DNA from: a virus
DNA length: 64,000 nucleotides
Direction: 5' to 3' (one strand)
Virus record (IMG/VR): IMGVR_UViG_3300036985_007703
Coordinates: 62,001-126,000 of that record
Made by a program: the position numbers and the translations under genes. The notes beneath the pieces are model-generated. The model made no database searches, was not told where the DNA came from, and saw nothing but the letters and a program-made list of their open reading frames with translations. Shown in pieces: positions 19,593 through 27,129 of the stretch. Numbering within the stretch: position 1 is the first letter of the stretch; every line of letters begins with the position of its first letter.

Positions 19593-20642
19593 CTAGTCGA
19601 GCACGACGGCCCCGCCGTCGCTCGCGTGCATGATGTCCCCGACGACCACCCACTGGCGGGTTCCGTCGTTCGGGTAGTAGTCGCCATTCGCCATGTTCTG
19701 GTGCACCCAGTAAGCATCTGCCAACAATCCTATGTAGCCCGTCGACAGCCCCAACGTACCAACACATCCCACGGGACTGCACATCCAGTTACCATTCGGG
19801 TCCGCCCCACCCAGGATCGCCTGCTTTCCCAAGGCCCCCGCCGTCCCAAGCCCATCTGCGCTGAGGTACACCGGTACCCCCCTAGCCCCTGATATGCGCG
19901 TATACAGCCCCACCGCCTCGTTGCAATTGGCATACAGTGGGAATGGCCCCCCTGCGACATACGTGCGATCCAACCATGTCTTTGGACTTTGCATGTGCTC
20001 GAAACACCACATCGCTACACGCGTCCCACCGTTGGAGGAGAACAAGATCCGCGTCATCTTGCGATCGGGTGTTACCAACAGATTGAACCCACGCGGAACA
20101 TCGGCTGTATCGAAGGTGAAGTTGCCAGCCCCATCTGTCGTTGACAGCAATAATACCTCATCGCTTGCTGTCGGCCGCGCATTGACCGCCCCTCCTACAA
20201 ACCCACCGCCGTCAGATTCCATGATCTCAGTCGGAGAAACATTCTCTCGATAAAAGTTAAACTTCACACTGATGCAGATCTGATACCCCGCCCCAACCGC
20301 ACTAATGGCCGTATTCCGCAACACAATCCAAGAAAAATTGTCAAAATATCCGTTGATGTACGGTCTTCCCCCCACATTGTCCGCTGTCACCCAGCGATCC
20401 ACCCCATCCATCCCGGCAACGAACGGCGGCGATCCACTTGGCGTGTACCCACAACTTCCCATGACCACCCACCCCTTGGCCACGAGCGCTTCCTTGGTCA
20501 GGAAAAGCAACTTGCGCGTGGCACGACGAAACAGGTCCTCTGTCCCGTTACTGCATGGCTGGGCTACCGGAAGATTCAACCCCCCTGCTGCCACGCCCCC
20601 GTACACCCGTTCCCACGTGAACTCGCGCACTGGCGCCGCCAT
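19593..20642 (-). CDS. Tandem appendage-family protein, paralogue 2 of 7
   Basis: A 349 aa member of the seven-copy family. It has 'GWVVMGSCGY...GMDGVDRWVTAD', 'NFSWIVLRNTAI', 'GYQICISV', 'NARPTASDEV', 'DRKMTRILFSS' and the C-terminal 'WVVVGDIMHASDGG'. The N-terminus (MAAPVREFTWERV) is more diverged than in its neighbours. Bases ~19700-20560 are clearly more AT-rich than flanking genes, suggesting more recent acquisition or exchange. It is closest in motif detail to the copy at 21935-22990. Function unknown; virion-associated by context. Confidence 0.7.
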   Translation of the reverse strand: MAAPVREFTWERVYGGVAAGGLNLPVAQPCSNGTEDLFRRATRKLLFLTKEALVAKGWVVMGSCGYTPSGSPPFVAGMDGVDRWVTADNVGGRPYINGYFDNFSWIVLRNTAISAVGAGYQICISVKFNFYRENVSPTEIMESDGGGFVGGAVNARPTASDEVLLLSTTDGAGNFTFDTADVPRGFNLLVTPDRKMTRILFSSNGGTRVAMWCFEHMQSPKTWLDRTYVAGGPFPLYANCNEAVGLYTRISGARGVPVYLSADGLGTAGALGKQAILGGADPNGNWMCSPVGCVGTLGLSTGYIGLLADAYWVHQNMANGDYYPNDGTRQWVVVGDIMHASDGGAVVLD

Positions 20643-20643
20643 C

Positions 20644-20871
20644 TCACACCTCCCGGCGCGGCCATCGCCGCGTCAAATAGGGCACCGCCCGGATGATCTG
20701 CGCGTACCACGCCGGACACGTCGCCCCGAGCGTCCCCTGGGCCGGATCCAGCGCGTAGCTCTCCATGCCCACCTGGGCTCCACCCACCGCCGGGTCCACC
20801 GCGCAACTCGCGATCGTGATCATCGCGCCGCTGCTGGCGGGATTGACCTCGTACGCGTTGACGTTCGCCAT
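20644..20871 (-). CDS. Small conserved-tail protein, unknown function
   Basis: A 75 aa protein. Its C-terminal part ('CPAWYAQIIRAVPYLTRRWP') resembles the end of the 88 aa protein at 18301-18567. It lies between two members of the seven-copy family with 1-9 base gaps, so it is probably co-translated with them. Two short internal repeats ('SCAVDPAVGG', 'SYALDPAQGT') are visible. No signal peptide or membrane segment. Possibly a connector for the neighbouring appendage proteins. Confidence 0.6.
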   Translation of the reverse strand: MANVNAYEVNPASSGAMITIASCAVDPAVGGAQVGMESYALDPAQGTLGATCPAWYAQIIRAVPYLTRRWPRREV

Positions 20872-20880
20872 CGACCCCTC

Positions 20881-21924
20881 CTAAGGCAGCATCAAGTGCG
20901 TGCCGTCCCACGGGACGATCATGTTGTAGAGATTGATGAACTGACGCTCGCCCCCGCCCGTCGAGGCGATGTACTCGCCCAGCGGCATGCTCTGGGGCGC
21001 CAGCCACAGATCGAAGAACTCCCCGAGGCGCCCGCGCATCACCGTCGAGCAACTGATGATGCCCGCTGGGGAGACCACCCACTCCCCGTTGAAGTCCGGC
21101 CGCTGTAGGGGCGCCTTGTTGATGATCCACCCGTAATAGAACCCGCCGGGACCGATCCCCGAGATCCCCGTCCCCTCGGCCGTGAACCGCGCCGTGATCG
21201 GCGTGGTCCCCACGCGCGCCTTGAGGGGCTCGACCGCCGTGGAACTGCCATGGGAGTACCACTGCCACACCGCATAGGAATAGGGATACCCCACGGCAAA
21301 CACGCACGGGTTGGCCCACCAACTCACGGGATCCTTCGCCTTCTCCATGAGCAACAACACTGTCGGCGGCCACAAACTCGAATCCACGGCCCCCGCCTGG
21401 GAGAAGAACACCCGCGTGACCTCGCCATCCGTGCTCTTCACGCAATTCACGCCCACCGTATAGGGCGCATACAGGTTGCTCGACGTGTGGTTGGTGTTCA
21501 GCCACGTCGCCTCATCGCTGGCCGTCGGCCGCACGATCGTCGTGCCCCCCGAGAACCCCACGCTGAAGCTCACCGCGAAGTTCGCATACGAGTGTGAGGC
21601 CACCTTCAGGTCGATGAGGAGCTGGTAGTACCCCGGCGCGAGGCCCATCGCAGGCTGCTGGAGAATGATCCAGGAGTGCGCCGTCGTCGCGTGGGCGATG
21701 AACTTGGTGTAGTCCGTCAGGCGGTCCACGCCGTCCATGCCGTAGGTCGTCCCATCACAGGACCCCACCACCGTCCAGGCCCCCGGCCCGCCCTTGACGC
21801 CCCCGCTACCGTACTGCAGGGCCTCCTTGAGCGCCCAGAGGTTCCCCTTGCCGATGTCCGTCCCACTGGGGAACTGCACGGACACCATCTTGGTGAAGTA
21901 GGTCTTGACCTTCGTCAGCGCCAC
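20881..21924 (-). CDS. Tandem appendage-family protein, paralogue 3 of 7
   Basis: A 347 aa protein starting at a GTG (MALTKVKTYFTK) preceded by GGAGG. It carries all family blocks: 'WTVVGSCDGTTYGMDGVDRL', 'AHSWIILQQ', 'GYYQLLIDL', 'GGTTIVRPTASDEA', 'DGEVTRVFFSQ', 'DPVSWWANPCV', and a C-terminus 'LWLAPQSMPLGEY...NMIVPWDGTHLMLP'. It is one of the clearest representatives of the family. No catalytic motif is recognised; probable virion-associated beta-protein. Confidence 0.72.
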   Translation of the reverse strand: MALTKVKTYFTKMVSVQFPSGTDIGKGNLWALKEALQYGSGGVKGGPGAWTVVGSCDGTTYGMDGVDRLTDYTKFIAHATTAHSWIILQQPAMGLAPGYYQLLIDLKVASHSYANFAVSFSVGFSGGTTIVRPTASDEATWLNTNHTSSNLYAPYTVGVNCVKSTDGEVTRVFFSQAGAVDSSLWPPTVLLLMEKAKDPVSWWANPCVFAVGYPYSYAVWQWYSHGSSTAVEPLKARVGTTPITARFTAEGTGISGIGPGGFYYGWIINKAPLQRPDFNGEWVVSPAGIISCSTVMRGRLGEFFDLWLAPQSMPLGEYIASTGGGERQFINLYNMIVPWDGTHLMLP

Positions 21925-21934
21925 GCCATCCTCC

Positions 21935-22990
21935 TCAGTCCAGCGGTACGGGGTTGCCGTCATTCGGCAACAACAGATCGCCGAACACGAAGAAATCGAA
22001 GGTCGCTGTCGGTAGATACTCGCCCGTCGCCATCGACTGGGGGATGTACCAGAGATCCTCGCGCCGCCCGAACCACCCCGCAATCGCGCCGAACGCACTG
22101 ACCCCCACGCGCGTCGCGATCCAATTACCCCCGCCGTCGACCGTCTGCGTGTAGTCCAACTGGCCCAGCGCCGCCCGCTCGTAGTAGTTGTTCGCGAACC
22201 CCGTCGTCTCGGAGGTGTTGGCCACGTGGACCTTGTAATCGCCCATCCGTGTGACCATGCGATCGAGATTGTCCGTCTGTCCCGCCCCGTCGAACGACCC
22301 CGAACGATAGTATGGCCCTGCCACCTGCGCGATGTACGGCTTATCCCACCACGCCCGGCGCCCCGCTGTGGCCGACAGCTCGAAGCACCACACGTAATTC
22401 AGATAGTGATCCGCCCCCTCATGCTGCGTCATGAGGATCCGCGTCATCGTGTGATCGGTGGTCCACAGGCAGTTGACCCCTACGGTGCCATAACTGCCGT
22501 AACACGCCGATCGGTAGTATGCGTACTCCCACTTATCCATAATCAGGTGCTCGTCACTCGCCGTGGGCCGCGTCGTCGTCGAGCCCCCCGTGAACCCTCC
22601 GCCCCACGAGTCCACGAGCGTCATGTAGTGCGACTGGTTCACCGTCGCATTACACGCGATGCAGATCTGATACCCGTTTCCACTCGCGTTGATCGCCGTG
22701 TTCCGCAGCACGATCCACGAGAAATACCCGCCCGTCGTCTCGGTCCAGCGCACCGCCACAGCATCCGGCCAACGGTCCACGCCATCCATGCCGCTGGCCC
22801 ACGCCGCCCCCACGTAGCCGCAACTGCCCACGACGGTCCACCCCGCGCCGAGCAGCAGCGTCTTGATGGCCCACATGTTCGCGCGGTGCCCCGGCGAGAA
22901 GTTCGTCTGCCCCGCCTGCGCCGGGGGCACGTCCGCCAGCGTCACCTGGCGGTACGCCCGCTGCCACGTCTTGACCTTCGTGATCGCCAT
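21935..22990 (-). CDS. Tandem appendage-family protein, paralogue 4 of 7
   Basis: A 351 aa protein (MAITKVKTWQRAYRQ). It shares 'GWTVVGSCGY...GMDGVDRWPDA', 'YFSWIVLRNTAINASGNGYQ', 'GGSTTTRPTASDEH', 'DHTMTRILMTQ', 'RRAWWDKPYIAQ' and C-terminal 'DLWYIPQSMATGEYLP' and 'GDLLLPNDG'. Separated by 3 bases from the anchor-module protein upstream at 22994. The strong conservation of N- and C-terminal blocks with variable middles fits fixed attachment ends plus a variable exposed part. That reading is inference. Confidence 0.72.
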   Translation of the reverse strand: MAITKVKTWQRAYRQVTLADVPPAQAGQTNFSPGHRANMWAIKTLLLGAGWTVVGSCGYVGAAWASGMDGVDRWPDAVAVRWTETTGGYFSWIVLRNTAINASGNGYQICIACNATVNQSHYMTLVDSWGGGFTGGSTTTRPTASDEHLIMDKWEYAYYRSACYGSYGTVGVNCLWTTDHTMTRILMTQHEGADHYLNYVWCFELSATAGRRAWWDKPYIAQVAGPYYRSGSFDGAGQTDNLDRMVTRMGDYKVHVANTSETTGFANNYYERAALGQLDYTQTVDGGGNWIATRVGVSAFGAIAGWFGRREDLWYIPQSMATGEYLPTATFDFFVFGDLLLPNDGNPVPLD

Positions 22991-22993
22991 CGC

Positions 22994-23956
22994 CTACACC
23001 TCGAAGCCCAGGCCGCGCAGGGCCACGTGGACCGTCACGGGGGTGGCCCCCGCGTTGCTGACCCGCCAGTAGAGGGTGCCCCCCGTGAGCCCCTCGATCC
23101 CCGCCGGGTTGCGGTCCACCCAGGGGCCGTCCACCGCCGGGTTCCACCGCGCCTCGACCCCCGCGTAGCCGATCTGGTAGAGCAGGGTCGGCCCGCCCGT
23201 GAAGGCCGCGTCCCCCAGCTCGATGTCGACCGCCTCGGAGGCCCCCGCTGTCACCGTCGCCACGAGGCTGTAGAGGACTCCCTCGCCCACCCCGATGACG
23301 ACCGCCCCCAGCGCCACCTCGCCGTTCGGCACGGCCGCCTCGAACGTCGCCGCCCAGCGCCGCGCATGCAGGTCCCCGTCGTCCAGGTGCTCGCGCACCT
23401 CCTGGGCCATCGACACGTGGGCGGTGCCCCCATCGCTGGAGAGCCCGCGCGCCCAGATCGCCTCCGTCGCCACGCCGCCCCCCGCGTGCGAGAAGAGCCG
23501 CGCGGTCTCCCCGACCGTCAGGACGCTCGCGTTCCACCACGCGATCGAGGAGTCCGCCCGCACGTAACCCAGCACGCGGTAGTCCGCCTCGATGGGCACC
23601 CCGTTCTGCCGCAGCTCCAGGGCCGTCGTCGCCGCGGCCCGCGCCCCGCTCGTCACGCGCACCACCACGACCCACCCCGGCACGAGGGCCAGGGGGCTCG
23701 CATAGCCGATGGTCACCTGCGTCTGGTAGGTGCGGCTCAGCGCGATGCAGGGCCCCAGCAGGCGCAGCTGATAGCCGCCCCCCGCAGCCTCGATCGTCGC
23801 CTCGGGCAGCGCCACGAAGGTCCACGCGTTGGCCTCCAGCCCCCCCAGCATGGCCGTGTCGATGCTCGTCGCGAAGTCCTGGAAGACCTCCCACCAGCTC
23901 TCCGCCGTGCTGCCCGGATAGGGGAACCTGAACCGCGGGGTCTCCTGGCGCGCCAT
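22994..23956 (-). CDS. Anchor-module tail protein, short version
   Basis: A 320 aa protein. Residues 1-~165 (MARQETPRFRFPYPGSTAESWWEVFQDFATSID..., 'ALPEATIEAAGGGYQLRLLGP', 'ELRQNGVPIEADYRVLGYV', 'IAWWNASVL') are closely similar to the N-terminus of the 504 aa protein at 27130 and less so to the 929 aa protein at 15451. The remaining ~155 residues are beta-rich ('ALGAVVIGVGEGVLY', 'GTLYWRVSNAGATPVTVHVALRG'). Probably attaches to the same virion site as its paralogues and carries a short effector or connector domain. Confidence 0.7.
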   Translation of the reverse strand: MARQETPRFRFPYPGSTAESWWEVFQDFATSIDTAMLGGLEANAWTFVALPEATIEAAGGGYQLRLLGPCIALSRTYQTQVTIGYASPLALVPGWVVVVRVTSGARAAATTALELRQNGVPIEADYRVLGYVRADSSIAWWNASVLTVGETARLFSHAGGGVATEAIWARGLSSDGGTAHVSMAQEVREHLDDGDLHARRWAATFEAAVPNGEVALGAVVIGVGEGVLYSLVATVTAGASEAVDIELGDAAFTGGPTLLYQIGYAGVEARWNPAVDGPWVDRNPAGIEGLTGGTLYWRVSNAGATPVTVHVALRGLGFEV

Positions 23957-23957
23957 C

Positions 23958-24143
23958 CTAGTCTCCCGGCTCCTCGACCCTCGTGAGGATCCCGCCGTAG
24001 CCCCCCGCCTGGTTGATCGTCAGCTCGACGAGGATCGGGGATCCCCCCCCCGTGTCCGTGGGGTCGTTGGCGATGGTCTGGATCTGCTCCAAGGGGAGAT
24101 CATCCAGCCACGCACTAGGGATCCAACTGGTCCGATTAGCCAT
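23958..24143 (-). CDS. Small protein, unknown function
   Basis: A 61 aa protein. The ATG at 24143 is chosen because it follows GTAGGAGGTGGCG. Sequence: acidic and beta-prone (MANRTSWIPSAWLDDLPLEQ ..., 'PILVELTINQAGGYGGILTRV'). It fills the space between a seven-family member and the anchor-module protein, as do the 75 and 88 aa genes downstream. Not recognised; probably a small virion component. Confidence 0.6.
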   Translation of the reverse strand: MANRTSWIPSAWLDDLPLEQIQTIANDPTDTGGGSPILVELTINQAGGYGGILTRVEEPGD

Positions 24144-24152
24144 CGCCACCTC

Positions 24153-25061
24153 CTACAACGTGAGCGCCGTGCCGTCGTTGCCCAACACGAGGTTGCCGAT
24201 CACGATCTGCTGCCGCGAGCCATCCCCCGGAAAGGCATCGCCCACAGCCAGCGAGGCCAGGACAAACCACAGGTCCTGGAGATGTCCAAGGTGCCCATGC
24301 CGGGGCACCCCAGAGCACTGGATCTGCGCGTAATCCACTGGCCAGGATCCCTGGTTGTCTCCCGCAGCGCCGGCCATGGACGCACTGAGGCGATGCCACA
24401 CGTAGTGCGACATCCGGTTGGACCCCACGATCGCTTGGCTCGCACTGCTGCCGAAGTCAGCATACACCCCGCTCCCCAAGCTCATCAGCACGAAGTTCGG
24501 CGCGGTGTACCACGGCTGGACCGTGTGCGGCCGATCGAAGATCATGAACCCCGTCACCGTCGTCGGCCCCATGAAGATCCGCGTGCACTGGTAGTCCGAT
24601 GAGCTGAACACGTTGGCGGACACCGTCGTCGCGGCCACGTAGGTCTTCCACCCGATGGCCGCCTGCTTGTACCCGAACGTCGAGGTCGGCGCGTTCGTCA
24701 GGGATCCCCCCGTGAAGCCCACCAGCGAGAACGTGCAGTCGCAATAGATCGCGCTCGACGCCGAGGTGAAGTTCCAGAGCACCTGGAACCCCGTCGCAAT
24801 GTGGTCGTTCTGGAGCAGCACCCAGGAGTGGTTGATGCCCTCCGCCGCCGGCACGAGGTGCGCGGGATCATCCGCCGTGATGCGGTCCCCCGCGCCCGCG
24901 GAATCCACGCCGTTGCTCGTCGCCACGCAGGCCCACCCGCAGTTGGCCACGAGGTGCTTGTAGATGCGCTCGAACAGGATCCGCGCGGCGTTTTCCGCCG
25001 TCGACCCCGTGGCGGTCAGCCGCGTCTTCGCCCAGGTCTTGGCGTTGGAAATCTCAGCCAT
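24153..25061 (-). CDS. Tandem appendage-family protein, paralogue 5 of 7
   Basis: A 302 aa protein starting MAEISNAKTWAKTR; it overlaps the end of the upstream copy by 8 bases. Family blocks: 'CGWACVATSNGVDSAGAGDR', 'NHSWVLLQNDHIATGFQ', 'VGFTGGSLTNAPT', 'CTRIFMGP', 'LQDLWFVLASLAVGDAFPGD' and 'IVIGNLVLGNDGTALTL'. It is the shortest and one of the more diverged copies, lacking part of the middle region. Function unknown. Confidence 0.7.
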   Translation of the reverse strand: MAEISNAKTWAKTRLTATGSTAENAARILFERIYKHLVANCGWACVATSNGVDSAGAGDRITADDPAHLVPAAEGINHSWVLLQNDHIATGFQVLWNFTSASSAIYCDCTFSLVGFTGGSLTNAPTSTFGYKQAAIGWKTYVAATTVSANVFSSSDYQCTRIFMGPTTVTGFMIFDRPHTVQPWYTAPNFVLMSLGSGVYADFGSSASQAIVGSNRMSHYVWHRLSASMAGAAGDNQGSWPVDYAQIQCSGVPRHGHLGHLQDLWFVLASLAVGDAFPGDGSRQQIVIGNLVLGNDGTALTL

Positions 25062-26100
25062 TGAACACCTTGATCGTCCCGTCGCCACCCCACAGGAAGT
25101 CACCGTACGCAAACCACCCCAAGTCGAGCGTCGGCGATGGCAGGTAGTAGAACGCGGTGATCACGCTCTGCGAGTTGCCCCCCGCGCGCCACCGGAACTG
25201 ATAGGGGTGGAAGTAGATGTCGTACAGCTGCCCCACGATCCCCTTGATCGTCGCGTGTAGCGAGTATGGGCAGACCGGCTCCAACAAAACCTTCCCCGTG
25301 TAATCCGCACGATCCGCGAAGGCGTTCCGCAACGTAGACAACGCCATGGTCACGGGGATTGCCGCCGTGTGATAGCACCGCCCCACGCACTGCCCAGAAC
25401 TGTAGTACGTCCAATCGGAGGACCCCGGCGTCCGCCCCACTCCATCGCTGGACAGGAAGTTCCACACGGTCCCCGTCGTCGACGTGGGGTACAGGATCAC
25501 GAGGTAGGGCACCGTGAGCCACGGCACGGGGTCGCGCAGCCGCTCGAACATCCACGGCCCGCAGTGCCCCGTAGCCACGCCATCGGGGTTCTGCCACAGC
25601 ACGCGCGTGCACTCCCCATCCGAGGAGATCAGCAGGATCGCGCTGAGCGCCGAGGTCGTCGCGTTGAAGACATCGAGGTTGGTCGTGATCGTCTGCTCGC
25701 TCCCCACCGCCGTGGGGCGCGTCGTCAGCGTGCCGTTGCTGTTGTAGCCCTGGTGCGTGACGTACGTGCACATGTACTGCTTGTTCGTGGCCGTCGCGTT
25801 GATCCACTCGAAGCACACCGAGAAGTCCGGCGCGATGGCCGAGTTCTTGAGCACGATCCACGAGTGGGCGGTCCCCGCCGCCGCGCAGTAGATGTCCGCC
25901 GGCACCTGGAGGTAGTCGGTCAGCAACCCCACGGAGACCCGGTTGCTCGACGCCACCACGCTCCAATGCCCCGTCGCCACCATCGCGTTCTTGACGCCGA
26001 TGAAGGCCATGGCCCACGTGTCACCAATCGTCGGCGCCGTCACCCCGCGATAGGGGCCCAAACTGATCGACTCCCACGTCTTGGCCAAGGTCAGCGCCAT
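25054..26100 (-). CDS. Tandem appendage-family protein, paralogue 6 of 7
   Basis: A 348 aa protein (MALTLAKTWESISLG). The start overlaps the upstream stop as TGATG. Family blocks: 'GHWSVVASSNRVSVGLLTDY', 'AHSWIVLKNSAIAPDFSV', 'TLTTRPTAVGSEQ', 'DGECTRVLWQNPDG', 'RDPVPWLTVPYLV', and the end 'GWFAYGDFLWGGDGTIKVFNG'. Same order of blocks as the neighbours, low identity in between. Function unknown; virion-associated by context. Confidence 0.72.
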   Translation of the reverse strand: MALTLAKTWESISLGPYRGVTAPTIGDTWAMAFIGVKNAMVATGHWSVVASSNRVSVGLLTDYLQVPADIYCAAAGTAHSWIVLKNSAIAPDFSVCFEWINATATNKQYMCTYVTHQGYNSNGTLTTRPTAVGSEQTITTNLDVFNATTSALSAILLISSDGECTRVLWQNPDGVATGHCGPWMFERLRDPVPWLTVPYLVILYPTSTTGTVWNFLSSDGVGRTPGSSDWTYYSSGQCVGRCYHTAAIPVTMALSTLRNAFADRADYTGKVLLEPVCPYSLHATIKGIVGQLYDIYFHPYQFRWRAGGNSQSVITAFYYLPSPTLDLGWFAYGDFLWGGDGTIKVFNG

Positions 26101-27119
26101 CAAAACACCTCAACGATCGCGTCCGGGCACCCCGTCGCCATGCTGCCCAACTTGATGAGCCCCCGCGCGTTCCCCACGGTCGGATACCGCATGCAGTTGA
26201 TGTGGTGGAGCGGCGCTGCAAACAGGTCGGCGGCCCGCCCTAAGATCCCCACGGCCTGCCCGCTCTCCCCCAGGAAAAACATGGGATAAAAGTCAACCGA
26301 CCCGTTAGTCGCGGCCCCCGCGTGGCGCACCGTGCGGCAGAACCACCGCGCCGACAGGTTCCCGCGCCCCATGTTGGTGCTGAGGACCATCACGCACGAG
26401 ACTCCCTTCACGATCGCCCGCGCATAGAGGTTGGAATCGCTCACCGTCTGATAGGACCATCCCCCCAGTGACCCCGACTGCGCCTGGTAGACGCAGAGGA
26501 CAAAGGGGTTCGTCCACGCGTCATCCGGGTTCAATGGCCGCTCGATCATGATCACTGCGCCCCCGTAGGCGCTGTACGACCCAAAATTGTCCCCGCAGTA
26601 TCCATTCATCGTCGTGAACAGCCGGAAGCACTGGGCATCCGCCGAATAGAGCAGCGTGGTCCCGTAACTGTACTGCTGGGGATCGAAGAACACCTTGTCC
26701 GCCAGCAGCGCCTCGACCCCCGCCGCCGTGGGCCGCACCTGGTAGGTGCCGTCCGTGTTGTACCCGCTGGGGCAGGCCCCGAAGTTCGCGTTGCCCTTGT
26801 TCGTGTTGTTCGTCGCGGGGCCATAATCCAAGAGGATCTGAAACCCCGCCAGGAATCCCACGTTGCTGAGCACCGCCCACGCGTGCGCCACGCCGGCGAG
26901 GCCGTACAGCAGGTCCGCGCGGGTCGCCCAGTGGTCCCCGCTGCCCGTGCCGCCGGGCGTCCCATTGCTGCTCTGCTCGACGACCCACCCGGCCCCCACG
27001 AGGAGGTTCTTGTAGGCCAGCATCGTAGACGCCGTGCGCATCTGGACCGTGGTGTCGGTGAAGTAGTCAATCGGCGTCGCCGCCGTGAGCCAGGTCTTCT
27101 TGAGCGTGATCTGGGGCAC
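26100..27119 (-). CDS. Tandem appendage-family protein, paralogue 7 of 7
   Basis: A 339 aa protein (MPQITLKKTWLTAATP), first of the tandem set to be transcribed. Family blocks: 'GAGWVVEQSSNGTPGGTGSGD', 'AHAWAVLSNVGFLAGFQILLDY', 'TYQVRPTAAGVEALL', 'AQCFRLFTTMNG', 'NPDDAWTNPFVL' and an end around 'GLIKLGSMATGCPDAIVEVF'. The C-terminal 'GDLL--DG' signature is eroded. Lies directly after the anchor-module protein at 27130. Confidence 0.68.
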   Translation of the reverse strand: MPQITLKKTWLTAATPIDYFTDTTVQMRTASTMLAYKNLLVGAGWVVEQSSNGTPGGTGSGDHWATRADLLYGLAGVAHAWAVLSNVGFLAGFQILLDYGPATNNTNKGNANFGACPSGYNTDGTYQVRPTAAGVEALLADKVFFDPQQYSYGTTLLYSADAQCFRLFTTMNGYCGDNFGSYSAYGGAVIMIERPLNPDDAWTNPFVLCVYQAQSGSLGGWSYQTVSDSNLYARAIVKGVSCVMVLSTNMGRGNLSARWFCRTVRHAGAATNGSVDFYPMFFLGESGQAVGILGRAADLFAAPLHHINCMRYPTVGNARGLIKLGSMATGCPDAIVEVF

Positions 27120-27129
27120 CGCCTACCTC

